A stretch of 64,000 nt of DNA from Phocaeicola plebeius (GTDB lineage: Bacteria; Bacteroidota; Bacteroidia; Bacteroidales; Bacteroidaceae): contig NZ_QSQT01000013.1 of the NCBI RefSeq assembly GCF_003437535.1, positions 44,693 through 108,692 on the forward strand, given 5' to 3'. How positions within the stretch are numbered: the first letter of the stretch is position 1; each line of letters starts with the position of its first letter. Positions 17,299 to 26,500 of this stretch are shown here, in pieces. The translations under genes and the position numbers were made by a program. The notes below the pieces were generated by a model. The model was not told where the DNA came from. It ran no database searches and saw only the letters and a list, made by a program, of their open reading frames with translations.

Positions 17299-18549
17299 TC
17301 AGTCTGCTCTAAGTGCTTCAATGGGTCGGATTCTGGCCGCTTTTCTTGCAGGGAAAAGTCCTGCCAGCGTACCGGCGATAACTAATGTCAAAGTAGCTTC
17401 TATGGCAATGGACAAGTCTACTGTCGGGTTTTCGAAAAAGGTCATCGAAAAGACACCCATGTCCATGGTCTGTTTGCCTGCTACCTGATTCATGTATTCC
17501 GTCACGGCAATGCCTGCCACCATGCCGATGTAGCCGAAGAAAGTCGTGATAGTCACACTTTCAGAGATAATCAGCCAGAGGATGGAAGCGGGTTTAGCTC
17601 CCAGGGCTTTTCGGATGCCGAATTCGTGCGTGCGTTCGCGGACGGTAATCAGCATGATGTTGCTCACTCCTACGATGCCGCTGAGCAGGGTAAAGATTCC
17701 GATTACCCAGATGGCAGTATGCAGGATTTGGGTGGCCGTCTGCTGTTGCAGGTATTGTGTAAAGCGGTTCCATATCCAGATGGCTCCTTCGTCGGTAGGC
17801 GAGAATTGTTTCTTCAACCCTAAAGCCTGCCGGTATTCCGCCTCAAATTGTTCGTTGGTAGCTTCATCGGCCAGTCCTTTGGTTGTAAATGTGATGTTGT
17901 CTATGCTGTCACCCTTCTGATAGATGGTTTGCAGGGTAGTGAATGGCACGAGAGCAGAAGGCGAAAAACTGTTCTGGTCGGTATAGATACCTACCACCTG
18001 ATAGGGTACACCTTGTGCGTTCAGGTATTTCCCGATGGGAGAAGTGTGAGGAAAGAGGTTCTTTACCGTTTTTTCATGCAGTACGATAATTTTTCGCCGC
18101 TCCTCCATGTCGCGTGCGTTGACGAAGCGTCCCTCTTTAATCTTGATGGCTTCAAGTGAAGGATAATTGGGAAAAACTCCGTTGATTCCGATACTGAGGG
18201 CTTCTTTTCCGTAAGTAAGAATGACATCACTTTTGCTGACGGTGGCACCGGTTTGGATGATGTGGTCAGGAAATGAAGTGGCGGTGAGTTCGCGGTCACT
18301 CTCTTTCAGGTAAATGCTACGGCCCTCTTTCATTCCTTTGTAAGGTTGTGAGGTCATGCCCGGGTAGATTTTCATGGAGTTCATAATCATGCCTTTCGAC
18401 TGGTTCTCAAAGGCATGGATGAGACCGTTTCCGGCTCCCAGTAATACAATCAGCATGAAGATGCCCCATGCTACGGAAAAGCCGGTCAGCAGGGTGCGCA
18501 ACTTATTGCGCATGATGGTTCCGTAGATTTCTTGTATTAATTCTGTCAT
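17299..18549 (-). CDS. MacB-like ABC transporter permease
   Basis: This 416-residue paralogue of the next gene has the same topology: an N-terminal helix (about 20-40), a periplasmic MacB core, and three helices after residue about 290 with RERTHEFGIRKALGAKPASIL. It lies 10 bp after the ATPase gene and 2 bp before the second permease gene, so the order is ATPase, permease, permease, adaptor, TolC. That layout is common in Bacteroidota for exporters of peptides, lipids or antimicrobials. Confidence 0.92.
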   Translation of the reverse strand: MTELIQEIYGTIMRNKLRTLLTGFSVAWGIFMLIVLLGAGNGLIHAFENQSKGMIMNSMKIYPGMTSQPYKGMKEGRSIYLKESDRELTATSFPDHIIQTGATVSKSDVILTYGKEALSIGINGVFPNYPSLEAIKIKEGRFVNARDMEERRKIIVLHEKTVKNLFPHTSPIGKYLNAQGVPYQVVGIYTDQNSFSPSALVPFTTLQTIYQKGDSIDNITFTTKGLADEATNEQFEAEYRQALGLKKQFSPTDEGAIWIWNRFTQYLQQQTATQILHTAIWVIGIFTLLSGIVGVSNIMLITVRERTHEFGIRKALGAKPASILWLIISESVTITTFFGYIGMVAGIAVTEYMNQVAGKQTMDMGVFSMTFFENPTVDLSIAIEATLTLVIAGTLAGLFPARKAARIRPIEALRAD

Positions 18550-18559
18550 GGCTGGTGTT

Positions 18560-19279
18560 TTATTTCATGAATCCGTTTTTGCCAAATGGAGATGCATTGT
18601 GGTCAATGTTGTCTTCTATGCGCTCTATCAGTCCGTCCTTGATATGGATAATCTTATCGGTCTGGTTGGCGACTCCGCTTTCGTGGGTGACCACTACGAT
18701 GGTCAGTCCTTCTTTCTCGTGCAGTTCCTTTAGAATCTGCATGACTTCCACCGATGTCTTACTGTCCAATGCTCCGGTCGGTTCGTCTGCTAAAATGATT
18801 TCAGGCTTTGAAATTAATGCGCGTGCAATGGCTACACGTTGTTTTTGTCCGCCCGACATTTCATTCGGGAGGTGGTGTGCCCATTCTTTTAATCCTAATT
18901 TATCCAGGTATTCCATGGCTAACAGGTTGCGCTTTTTCCGGCTTACACCTTGATAAAATAAGGGAAGGGCTACATTCTCCATGGCGTTCTTGAAAGAAAT
19001 AAGGTTGAACGACTGGAAGATGAAGCCGATCATACGGTTGCGGTACTCGGCGGCCTTGCTTTCGCTCAGGTCACGAATCAGTACATCGTTCAGGTAATAT
19101 TCTCCTGAATCATAGTTGTCTAATATGCCCAAGATGTTCAGAAGGGTAGATTTTCCGGAACCGGAAGAACCCATGATGGAAACGAATTCTCCTTTATTAA
19201 TATGGAGGTTGATACCTTTAAGTACATGAAGGGGAGTACCATTGTAATAGGTTTTGTGAACGTTTTCTAAGTGTATCAT
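18560..19279 (-). CDS. MacB/LolD-type ABC transporter ATPase
   Basis: This 239-residue nucleotide-binding subunit has Walker A GSSGSGKST (37-45), the Q-loop FIFQSFN near 89, the signature MSGGQKQRV (141-149), Walker B IILADEPTG with catalytic Glu166, and the H-loop VVVTHE. It closely fits the LolD/MacB group that works mechanically on periplasmic substrates. It is the first gene of the operon ending in the TolC gene and has its own promoter at 19316. Confidence 0.93.
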   Translation of the reverse strand: MIHLENVHKTYYNGTPLHVLKGINLHINKGEFVSIMGSSGSGKSTLLNILGILDNYDSGEYYLNDVLIRDLSESKAAEYRNRMIGFIFQSFNLISFKNAMENVALPLFYQGVSRKKRNLLAMEYLDKLGLKEWAHHLPNEMSGGQKQRVAIARALISKPEIILADEPTGALDSKTSVEVMQILKELHEKEGLTIVVVTHESGVANQTDKIIHIKDGLIERIEDNIDHNASPFGKNGFMK

Positions 19280-19315
19280 TTGGTTTGTGTGAATTTATTG
19301 ATTTATCAGGTCTCG

Positions 19316-19323
19316 CAAAAATA
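19316..19323 (-). promoter_or_regulatory. -7 box of the MacAB-TolC-like operon
   Basis: The minus strand reads TATTTTTG, an exact TAnnTTTG match, 37 bp before the ATPase start. No regulator gene adjoins the operon. Confidence 0.6.
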
Positions 19324-19361
19324 AGAAAAGTGGAAAGCTTCGAAAAATAATGCGTTAAAAA

Positions 19362-19393
19362 TTTGCTCTGTTTTTACTGATTATTTACTTTTG
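19362..19393 (+). promoter_or_regulatory. promoter of the ROK glucokinase gene
   Basis: A complete Bacteroidota promoter: TTTG at 19362-19365, a 20-bp spacer, then TACTTTTG at 19386-19393. Confidence 0.8.
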
Positions 19394-19427
19394 TCCGTAG
19401 ATAATTAACCCTAAATAGAGAAATGTC

Positions 19428-20402
19428 ATGACAATAAACATGGAAAAACCTTATGTGGTAGGTATGGACATTGGCGGAACAAACACTGTATTTGGTGTAG
19501 TTGACTCACGTGGTAATGTGTTGGCTTCTGATTCTGTCAAGACACAGCAATATGAAAACATTGACGACTATGTTGATGCTGTATGTAAGAAACTTCTTCC
19601 TCTGTTGTCACAGTTTGGTGGAGCTGAAAAAATAAAAGGTATGGGAGTGGGTGCTCCTAACGGAAACTACTATAGCGGTACTATTGAATTTGCACCTAAC
19701 TTGCCTTGGAAAGGAATCATTCCTCTGGCTTCAATGTTTGAAGAACGTCTGGGTATTCCGACTGCACTGACTAACGATGCCAATGCGGCTGCTATCGGAG
19801 AAATGACTTACGGTGCCGCTCGTGGTATGAAAGATTTTATCATGATTACCTTAGGTACCGGTGTTGGTAGTGGTATCGTAATCAACGGACAGCTGGTTTA
19901 TGGTCATGACGGATTTGCCGGTGAATTGGGTCATGTGATCGTTGATCGTAACGGTCGTGCATGCGGATGCGGTCGTAAGGGATGTTTGGAAACTTACTGC
20001 TCTGCTACCGGAGTAGCTCGCACTGCACGCGAATTCCTGGTACAGCGCACAGAACCAAGTTTGCTGAGAAATGTTCCGGCAGATGAAATTCAGTCAAAAG
20101 ACGTGTACGATGCAGCTGTGAAGGGTGACAAGCTGGCTCAGGACATTTTTGAATTTACAGGTCGTATTTTGGGACAGGCTTTGGCTGATTTCATTGCTTT
20201 CTCAAGTCCTGAAGCGATTGTATTGTTCGGTGGTCTGGCTAAGTCTGGTGATTACATCATGAAGCCGATTCAGAAAGCTATCGATGAAAACATCCTGAAG
20301 ATTTATGCTGGAAAAACAAAATTGTTGCTTTCTCAGTTGAAAGATGCAGATGCAGCTGTATTAGGTGCAAGTGCATTGGGATGGGAAGTAAAAGAAAACT
20401 AA
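19428..20402 (+). CDS. ROK-family glucokinase/hexokinase (RokA-like)
   Basis: This 324-residue kinase phosphorylates glucose or related hexoses with ATP. The N-terminal phosphate-binding motif GMDIGGTNTVFGVVD, the substrate region LTNDANAAAIGE, the GTGVGSG loop and the ROK zinc motif CGCGRKGCLE are all present. A second ATG at 19440 (MEKPYVV) is also possible and would remove four residues. Bacteroides relies on RokA-type kinases for hexose phosphorylation after PTS-independent uptake, and this fits that role. It stands alone with its own promoter and a strong terminator. Confidence 0.9.
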   Translation: MTINMEKPYVVGMDIGGTNTVFGVVDSRGNVLASDSVKTQQYENIDDYVDAVCKKLLPLLSQFGGAEKIKGMGVGAPNGNYYSGTIEFAPNLPWKGIIPLASMFEERLGIPTALTNDANAAAIGEMTYGAARGMKDFIMITLGTGVGSGIVINGQLVYGHDGFAGELGHVIVDRNGRACGCGRKGCLETYCSATGVARTAREFLVQRTEPSLLRNVPADEIQSKDVYDAAVKGDKLAQDIFEFTGRILGQALADFIAFSSPEAIVLFGGLAKSGDYIMKPIQKAIDENILKIYAGKTKLLLSQLKDADAAVLGASALGWEVKEN

Positions 20403-20414
20403 TGTATTTATAAT

Positions 20415-20454
20415 AAAAAAATCAGCCCCGGCAATTTGTCGGGGCTGATTTTTT
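20415..20454 (+). terminator. Rho-independent terminator between convergent genes
   Basis: A 15-bp stem (AAAAATCAGCCCCG and its complement, 20416-20430 with 20440-20454) with a 9-nt loop. A and T runs on both sides make it usable from either strand, for the glucokinase gene and the DUF4861 gene. Confidence 0.92.
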
Positions 20455-20458
20455 ATTC

Positions 20459-21682
20459 TTATTTTTCGATGGTTATTTTGCAGGGTTGTTCAAGGGATTT
20501 TTTCCATTCTTGTGCGTAAGAGAACCATGTGTTTGAATCAGGGAATCCGAATGTTTCCTTACGTGAAGTAAACATGGTGTAGTACCGGAAACTCTTTTCT
20601 TGGGGGGCGCTGACGGTGTACAGGAAATTTTCCTTGTCTTTAGCTTCCTTTCTGATGTATTTCTTTGGTATATAAGTCGCCAGACCGACTGTTTCTTTTT
20701 TGTATTTGATGGTGTCGCCTACGGGCCAGTCGGTTCCCCAGCTGGCAACCAGTCCCTCGTGATCGGAATACATGGTAGCGCTGTAACCGATATTTTGCAC
20801 TCCTGTGCAGAAGGTCTCTTTATCTAAAGGCTGGTCAAACAATACGTCTACTTGTGCGTCGCGGTGTCCGGCATATAGTGTGTAGCGGTTAATCATATTC
20901 AGTTCCTTTCCCTGGTATTCCCAACCTTTTACTTCTGCGTCGGCAATGGTACGTACCGGACCGCTGGCGATGAGGCGTTGTCCGCGGAAGGCCACAGGCT
21001 GAATGTCGGTAGCTTGTGAACCGTCCCATCCTCTTAATGTTCCGGCTCCGCAACTGCCTCTTACCAGAATCACGTCATCTCCGAATCCTTTTTGTAATTG
21101 TTCGTCTGTAGGATAGAACATACTTTCTTCTATTTCCAGACCTTTATTGAACTTTCCGTATAAATCGGTTGTCTGTTTCTCGTTAAAATAGATGCGGTAG
21201 GCCACCAGCTCGCTTTCGAATGCAATACCGTGATGTTGCAGAATAGTGTAAGTGTAACTGTCGCCCGGAGCGTATACAGCTGTGCCATGAGCATATTCAT
21301 TTGATTTGGCTGTGCGGAACAGCATTTCTGCAAACACACGGGCTGGATAGGTCTTGTTTGTCTTGACAGAGGAAAGAGTCAGGGTGAATACTTTCTTGGA
21401 TTGCGCCGGCAAATTAGTCACGAAAGCCAGTTCATCAGCTCTTAAATCGAAGTTTAAATCGTCCAACTGTGAAGGTATTTCATTGTTCCCTTCTTTCACA
21501 ACGGCCGATTTAACGGTGAATCCTGTATTTAAAGAATGAATATCAATCACTACAGGTTCGTCGGTTTTAGCTGTATTCCAAGGGTTTTCAACAATCACTT
21601 TAATGGTCTTTTCTGCCGTTTGGGCACAAAGCATACTCCCGCTGTAAATGAAAGCGAGGCAAAGAGTGGGAAACTTTTTCAT
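20459..21682 (-). CDS. DUF4861 family secreted protein
   Basis: This 407-residue protein from MKKFPTLCLA has a signal peptide ending near MLCAQ. The rest is beta-rich with conserved-looking blocks NPWNTAKTDEPVV, HGTAVYAPGDSYTYTILQHHG, RGWDGSQATDIQPVAFRGQ and SWGTDWPVGDTIKYKKETVG. I recognise it as the DUF4861 family, often found with polysaccharide lyases in Bacteroidota; its biochemical role is not established. The open frame starts 13 codons earlier at 21721, but that extension is not signal-peptide-like. The 317-bp upstream spacer holds a strong hairpin. Confidence 0.8.
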   Translation of the reverse strand: MKKFPTLCLAFIYSGSMLCAQTAEKTIKVIVENPWNTAKTDEPVVIDIHSLNTGFTVKSAVVKEGNNEIPSQLDDLNFDLRADELAFVTNLPAQSKKVFTLTLSSVKTNKTYPARVFAEMLFRTAKSNEYAHGTAVYAPGDSYTYTILQHHGIAFESELVAYRIYFNEKQTTDLYGKFNKGLEIEESMFYPTDEQLQKGFGDDVILVRGSCGAGTLRGWDGSQATDIQPVAFRGQRLIASGPVRTIADAEVKGWEYQGKELNMINRYTLYAGHRDAQVDVLFDQPLDKETFCTGVQNIGYSATMYSDHEGLVASWGTDWPVGDTIKYKKETVGLATYIPKKYIRKEAKDKENFLYTVSAPQEKSFRYYTMFTSRKETFGFPDSNTWFSYAQEWKKSLEQPCKITIEK

Positions 21683-21738
21683 TGTAATAATGTGTTTATA
21701 TATAAGATTAATGTGATTCACGTATGTTTCTTTAAGCT

Positions 21739-21788
21739 ATTATCCTCCTGAACATGCTGCCTTCACAGGGGACATGCAGGAGGATAAT
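21739..21788. other. long hairpin in the leader of the DUF4861 gene
   Basis: A perfect 12-bp inverted repeat (21739-21750 with 21777-21788, ATTATCCTCCTG) encloses a second CATG/CATG pairing and an inner CCT/AGG stem. Neither side has a T run, so it is not an ordinary terminator. If transcription starts from the minus-strand -7 box at 21842-21849, the hairpin lies in an untranslated leader of about 150 nt. On the plus strand a 15-codon reading frame (21816-21863) follows it. Confidence 0.6.
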
Positions 21789-21841
21789 AAATCTAATTCT
21801 AACCTAAATAATATTATGAAAAACCTTTTTTATTCAGGATG

Positions 21842-21849
21842 CAAAAATA
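21842..21849 (-). promoter_or_regulatory. candidate -7 box for the DUF4861 gene
   Basis: The minus strand reads TATTTTTG, an exact TAnnTTTG match. It predicts a leader of about 150 nt containing the hairpin at 21739-21788. Confidence 0.45.
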
Positions 21850-21966
21850 AGCTTTCTGTTTGATATACGCTTGCAATTTTTGATTTTATCAGTGAAAAAA
21901 CTGAGCATAATTTTACGTGATTGAATATTTTGGCCTTATAAATGTAAATAATGTAAATAAAGTTTG

Positions 21967-21974
21967 TATCTTTG
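21967..21974 (+). promoter_or_regulatory. -7 box of fabI
   Basis: TATCTTTG is an exact match 26 bp before the ATG at 22000. It overlaps the longest open frame (from 21964), which therefore cannot be the real start. Confidence 0.7.
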
Positions 21975-21999
21975 CCCCAAATTTATAATTGAAAATAAT

Positions 22000-22857
22000 A
22001 TGAGTTATAATTTGCTGAAAGGAAAAAGAGGTATTATTTTTGGTGCATTGAACGAACAGTCTATCGCTTGGAAAGTGGCAGAAAAGGCTGTAGAAGAAGG
22101 TGCCGTTATCACACTCTCTAATACCCCTGTAGCAGTACGTATGGGTGAGGTCTCTGCTTTGGCGGAAAAATTAAACTGTGAAGTGATTCCGGCTGACGCT
22201 ACCTCTGTAGAAGATTTGGAAAATGTCTTTAAGCGTTCAATGGAGGTATTGGGAGGAAAGATTGACTTTGTACTTCATTCTATCGGTATGTCTCCAAATG
22301 TTCGTAAAAAACGTACTTACGACGATTTGGACTATGACATGTTGAGTAAAACATTGGATATTTCAGCCGTTTCATTCCATAAAATGATTCAATCTGCCAA
22401 GAAGTTGGATGCCATCAATGAATACGGTTCTATCGTAGCTTTGAGTTATGTAGCTGCACAGCGTACATTCTATGGTTATAATGATATGGCAGACGCAAAG
22501 GCTTTGCTGGAATCAATTGCTCGTAGCTTCGGTTATATTTACGGACGTGAACACCATGTACGTATCAATACTATCTCTCAGTCACCGACTATGACTACTG
22601 CCGGATCGGGTGTGAAAGGTATGGACAAGTTGTTCGACTTTGCTAACCGTATGTCTCCTCTGGGCAATGCATCGGCTGATGAATGTGCTGATTACTGTAT
22701 CGTAATGTTCTCTGACCTGACCCGTAAGGTGACTATGCAGAACTTGTTCCACGATGGTGGTTTCTCCAGCGTAGGTATGAGCTTGAGAGCTATGGCAACT
22801 TATGAAAAGGGGCTGGATGAATATAAAGATGCCAATGGCAATATAATTTACGGATAA
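22000..22857 (+). CDS. fabI: enoyl-[acyl-carrier-protein] reductase (NADH)
   Basis: The enzyme carries out the last reduction of each fatty-acid elongation round. The 285-residue protein has the FabI-type SDR signature: an N-terminal GIIFGALNEQSIAW nucleotide loop, HSIGMSP, and the catalytic pair Tyr160 and Lys167 (Y-x6-K in YNDMADAK), then the substrate-binding segment SQSPTMTTAGSG. The start at 22000 is set by the upstream -7 box and gives the usual FabI N-terminus. The gldB-like gene follows after 6 bp, so the two are co-transcribed. Confidence 0.95.
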   Translation: MSYNLLKGKRGIIFGALNEQSIAWKVAEKAVEEGAVITLSNTPVAVRMGEVSALAEKLNCEVIPADATSVEDLENVFKRSMEVLGGKIDFVLHSIGMSPNVRKKRTYDDLDYDMLSKTLDISAVSFHKMIQSAKKLDAINEYGSIVALSYVAAQRTFYGYNDMADAKALLESIARSFGYIYGREHHVRINTISQSPTMTTAGSGVKGMDKLFDFANRMSPLGNASADECADYCIVMFSDLTRKVTMQNLFHDGGFSSVGMSLRAMATYEKGLDEYKDANGNIIYG

Positions 22858-22863
22858 TATTGA

Positions 22864-23856
22864 ATGTATCGGCTTATTTTTATATTACTGAGTATAATCG
22901 TCTTTTCTGCCTGTCGTTCTGACAAGCAGAAAGACGATTTTTCGTTTTCAGGAATAAAGATAGCCCGATATGACCGCTTGCAGTATGAAGCAACTGTGCA
23001 GAACAGTTTCTTTTCCCTGCAACGGATGAATACTGAATTTTCCCAGGAGACGCGTCTGCTGATAGAGGAAGTACTTGATTTGGGTTCTGTGGATATGGTA
23101 GACATGAACGACCGTTTGTGTGCTTATTTCTCAGATTCCATATTGGTACATTTAATGGAAGATGTGGGAGAGAAGTTTAAGGATGTAAGCAATCTTGAAC
23201 AGCATCTGACACGGGGATTCAGCAACCTGAAAAAAGAAATTCATGAGTTGCCGGTTCCGCAGATTTATACGCAGATTTCTGCCCTGAATCAGTCTGTCGT
23301 TGTTGGAGACAGTATTTTGGGAATCAGTCTGGACAAGTATATGGGGAGTGACTATCCTCTCTATAAAAAATATTATTACGCAAACCAGCGACGCTCGATG
23401 TCGCCGGAATACATCGTGCCTGATTGCTTTACCTTTTATTTGCTGGGACAGTATCCTTTCTTGTGGCAGGAAGGTCATCGTTCTTTGATGGATATTCTGT
23501 TGTATCGGGGGAAAATAGCCTGGGTTGTGGAAACTATTCTTGAAGGAAATGGAAGTGGCAAAACGGCTTTGGGCTACTCCAAGGAAGAAATAAAATGGTG
23601 CGAGCAGCACGAAAAAGAACTTTGGGAGGAAATCCGTCAGAACCATTATATGAGGACTACCGATCCAATGATTATTCGCTCGTATGTATCTTCTAACACA
23701 CGGCTTCTGTTTAACGGTGAAAAGACTCCTCCTTTCTTGGGAATATGGCTGGGGATGAAGGCTGTAGAGCGATATATGAAGAAGCATCCGGAAATGACTC
23801 TAAAGAGTTTGTTGGAATGTACGGATTATTCTGGAATGATAAAAGAATTAAACTGA
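22864..23856 (+). CDS. gldB: GldB-like lipoprotein
   Basis: This 330-residue lipoprotein has a signal sequence with lipobox FSAC (Cys17). The block SLDKYMGSDYPLYKKYY and the later IVPDCFTFYLLGQYPF are characteristic of the GldB family. GldB is needed for gliding in Flavobacterium, but gut Bacteroidaceae do not glide and keep the gene, so its role here is probably envelope-related and not established. It overlaps the fabI operon (6-bp gap) and is followed 18 bp later by an RsmI-like gene. Confidence 0.85.
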   Translation: MYRLIFILLSIIVFSACRSDKQKDDFSFSGIKIARYDRLQYEATVQNSFFSLQRMNTEFSQETRLLIEEVLDLGSVDMVDMNDRLCAYFSDSILVHLMEDVGEKFKDVSNLEQHLTRGFSNLKKEIHELPVPQIYTQISALNQSVVVGDSILGISLDKYMGSDYPLYKKYYYANQRRSMSPEYIVPDCFTFYLLGQYPFLWQEGHRSLMDILLYRGKIAWVVETILEGNGSGKTALGYSKEEIKWCEQHEKELWEEIRQNHYMRTTDPMIIRSYVSSNTRLLFNGEKTPPFLGIWLGMKAVERYMKKHPEMTLKSLLECTDYSGMIKELN

Positions 23857-23874
23857 TTGACTTAAAGATTCCTT

Positions 23875-24579
23875 ATGGAAGTTGCATTGTATTTGTTGCC
23901 TGTTACTTTAGGTGATACGGCTATCGAAAAGGTTTTACCCTCTTATAATCGGGAGATAATTGTCAATATAAAGCATTTTATAGTGGAAGATGTGCGCTCG
24001 GCACGTCGCTTTTTGAAAAAGGTGGATGCGGATATTTGTATTGATGAGCTTACTTTTTATCCGTTGAACAAGCATACTTCTCCGGAAGCTATATCGGGTT
24101 ATCTTGCTCCGCTTGCAGAGGGACACTCCATGGGAGTTATTTCCGAGGCTGGCTGTCCGGCTGTGGCCGATCCGGGAGCCGATGTGGTAGCTATTGCCCA
24201 GAAGCGGAATTTTAAGGTGGTTCCTCTGGTAGGGCCTTCTTCTATTATCTTGTCGGTGATGGGTTCAGGATTTAACGGACAGAGTTTTGCTTTTCATGGG
24301 TATCTACCGATAGAACCGGCTGACCGCATGCGCCGTTTAAAAGAACTGGAAGCACGTGTTTATTCCGAAAACCAGACCCAGTTGTTTATCGAAACTCCTT
24401 ATCGCAACCATAAGATGCTGGAAGACATTTTGAAAACTTGTCGTCCGCAAACGAAATTGTGTATTGCGGCCAATATAACTTGTGAAGGAGAATTTATCCA
24501 GACCAAAACCGTTAAGGAATGGAAGGGAAAGTTACCGGAGCTGAATAAGATTCCTTGTATCTTCCTGATTTATAAGTAG
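23875..24579 (+). CDS. RsmI-like SAM-dependent methyltransferase (tetrapyrrole methylase fold)
   Basis: This 234-residue protein has the fold of uroporphyrin/RsmI methylases: a start ALYLLPVTLGD, the glycine-rich ISEAGCPAVADPGADVV, VVPLVGPSSIILSVMGSGF, and the RsmI-type block QLFIETPYRN. RsmI 2'-O-methylates C1402 of 16S rRNA. This copy is shorter than E. coli RsmI and deviates at its N-terminus, resembling the second 'SAM-dependent methyltransferase' paralogue in Bacteroidota, so its exact target is uncertain. It is the third gene of the fabI cluster and converges on the next gene with a 4-bp gap. Confidence 0.82.
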   Translation: MEVALYLLPVTLGDTAIEKVLPSYNREIIVNIKHFIVEDVRSARRFLKKVDADICIDELTFYPLNKHTSPEAISGYLAPLAEGHSMGVISEAGCPAVADPGADVVAIAQKRNFKVVPLVGPSSIILSVMGSGFNGQSFAFHGYLPIEPADRMRRLKELEARVYSENQTQLFIETPYRNHKMLEDILKTCRPQTKLCIAANITCEGEFIQTKTVKEWKGKLPELNKIPCIFLIYK

Positions 24580-24583
24580 TATC

Positions 24584-25567
24584 TTATTTGAATTCTTTCC
24601 ATATCTGGGCCACCATGTGCAGACGGTCACATTCAATTCTTAGTTCGTTACTGAACTTTTCCGGATTTTGTCTGATGTCTTCACAGGTAAAGAAGTATCC
24701 TTCCGAGAGTTTGAATTCATCTTCATGGCTGACAGGAAGTATATATAACTGTACAAAAGCCGGTGTACTGCCTTGTGTACGGTAGCTAAGTATGAGTCTT
24801 GGTATGAACTTTTTCTTATGTGTAGTTTGAGAAGTTGACTGATGTTTTTTTATCAGGTTCTTTGCGTGACGTTGGCTTTTTCTTAACGGTCCGTCAAATA
24901 AAGTCTTGATAGGAGCATCCCAAATCGTTGTGTTTTCTGCATGCGGGGTAAGATATATTTTCCCGTTGCAGATAGGAATAATCCGTATGATATGTTGCTC
25001 TCGTGGTGATTGTGTGGCGGCAATTTGTATTCCTACGATGTTAATGACCAGACATATTACGTAAATAAGTGTAGGAATCAAATAGATGATTCCAAAGTTA
25101 TTTTCAGGGGAAAAGGGAATCAGCTTGTTGTACAGGAAAAACAAAATAATCAAGTGGATGCTGGAAAAAATCACGATTATTTTTGCTTCCAATAGGTAAG
25201 AAGAAGTGAAATTAAGATGAAACTTCTTCAAAAAATTCCGATAAATTTCCGGGGCTGTTACATGGATGAAGGCACATATTAACAGCATGAATTCCAATGA
25301 AGGAGTCAGACTGTTCTTAGGGATGTATTCATATCCGGTGAACAATCTTAAAAGGAAGCAGACACCAATTCCGATAGTTCCCTGCAAAAGGAAGAAATTA
25401 AGTCCTTTCAGGCGCAACACATCATAAAGCAGTCCCGCAATGCTGATAGCAAGTCCTGTTCCCAACATGGCGGTCGTTGGGAACAGATGAATGCCTATCA
25501 GTGTGATAATGATAGGAAGCAATCCAAATGATACAATTTTATCTTTGTATTTGAGCAATAGATTCAT
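24584..25567 (-). CDS. integral membrane protein of unknown function
   Basis: The 327-residue protein has about six hydrophobic helices in its first 190 residues, for example LLPIIITLIGIHLF, TAMLGTGLAISIAGLL and FGIIYLIPTLIYVICLVINIV. A soluble C-terminal half (about 195-327) is beta-rich and starts IIRIIPICNGKIYLTPHAENTTIWDAPI, loosely reminiscent of a NUDIX-type strand order. I do not recognise a named family. The start at 25567 leaves 52 bp after lipA; the longest frame (25648) would overlap lipA by 29 bp. It may be co-transcribed with lipA. Confidence 0.7.
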   Translation of the reverse strand: MNLLLKYKDKIVSFGLLPIIITLIGIHLFPTTAMLGTGLAISIAGLLYDVLRLKGLNFFLLQGTIGIGVCFLLRLFTGYEYIPKNSLTPSLEFMLLICAFIHVTAPEIYRNFLKKFHLNFTSSYLLEAKIIVIFSSIHLIILFFLYNKLIPFSPENNFGIIYLIPTLIYVICLVINIVGIQIAATQSPREQHIIRIIPICNGKIYLTPHAENTTIWDAPIKTLFDGPLRKSQRHAKNLIKKHQSTSQTTHKKKFIPRLILSYRTQGSTPAFVQLYILPVSHEDEFKLSEGYFFTCEDIRQNPEKFSNELRIECDRLHMVAQIWKEFK

Positions 25568-25619
25568 CGTTGAAAAGCATCTGTTGATAAAATTGCAACA
25601 AATGGAAAAAGAAAATTGT

Positions 25620-26471
25620 TCATTGTCTGCGGAGATGTTTTTCAGCATGGTAAGAAGAACGGACCAGCGGACCGCTTTCTACAATTTCAAATCCTTTGGC
25701 TTCACCTATTTCTTTGAATTTCTTGAACTGGTCTGGATGGATGTATTCTGCTACCGGATAGTGCTTGGCTGTTGGTTGCAGGTATTGTCCGATGGTCAGT
25801 ATCTGGCAACCGTTCTGTAGCAGGTCGTCCATCGTTTCTTCTACTTCTTCTATGGTTTCTCCCAACCCCACCATGATACCGGATTTGGCCTTTAGTCCAT
25901 TTTCTGCAATCTGACGGATAACTTTCAGGCTGGTATCATAATCTGCTACACTTCTGACCTGTGGACTGAGACGGCGGACGGTTTCTAGGTTGTGTGAAAG
26001 AATATCGGGACGTGTTTCAATGACCTGTTGCAATAATTCGCTGTGGCCTTGAAAATCGGGAATAAGTGCCTCTATGGTGGTGTCAGGACACAATTTTCGG
26101 ATGGCCATCAGGGTAGCAGCCCAGTGTGAGGCACCTAAATCCTTTAAATCATCCCGGTCGACAGAGGTGATGACCGCGTGGTCAAGCTTCATGAGTTGGA
26201 TGGACTGGGCCACTCTGAGCGGTTCTTCCGGATCCAATGGGAGAGGTCTTCCGGTTTGTGTATTGCAGAACTTGCAGGAACGGGTACAGATGGCTCCTCC
26301 AATCATGAAGGTGGCGGTGCCTTTTCCCCAGCACTCACCTAAGTTGGGACAGCGTCCACTGCTGCAGATGGTATGAAGCTTATGAGTATCTACAATGCGT
26401 TTGGTTTCAGTATATCGGGCATTGGTGCCAATCTGGATTTTTAGCCAATCAGGCTTTCTGATGTGTGTCAT
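25620..26471 (-). CDS. lipA: lipoyl synthase
   Basis: This radical SAM enzyme inserts two sulfurs into octanoyl groups on lipoyl domains. The 283-residue protein has the auxiliary cluster ligands Cys36, Cys41 and Cys47 (CSSGRCPNLGEC), the radical SAM ligands Cys62, Cys66 and Cys69 (CTRSCKFC), and the C-terminal RSSYHAE motif whose serine ligates the auxiliary cluster. Start MTHIRKPDWL at 26471 replaces the seven-residue longer frame, which lies in poorly conserved sequence. No lipB lies beside it. Confidence 0.95.
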   Translation of the reverse strand: MTHIRKPDWLKIQIGTNARYTETKRIVDTHKLHTICSSGRCPNLGECWGKGTATFMIGGAICTRSCKFCNTQTGRPLPLDPEEPLRVAQSIQLMKLDHAVITSVDRDDLKDLGASHWAATLMAIRKLCPDTTIEALIPDFQGHSELLQQVIETRPDILSHNLETVRRLSPQVRSVADYDTSLKVIRQIAENGLKAKSGIMVGLGETIEEVEETMDDLLQNGCQILTIGQYLQPTAKHYPVAEYIHPDQFKKFKEIGEAKGFEIVESGPLVRSSYHAEKHLRRQ

Positions 26472-26500
26472 AGTGGTAAGATAAAAGAACAAAGAAAAAC

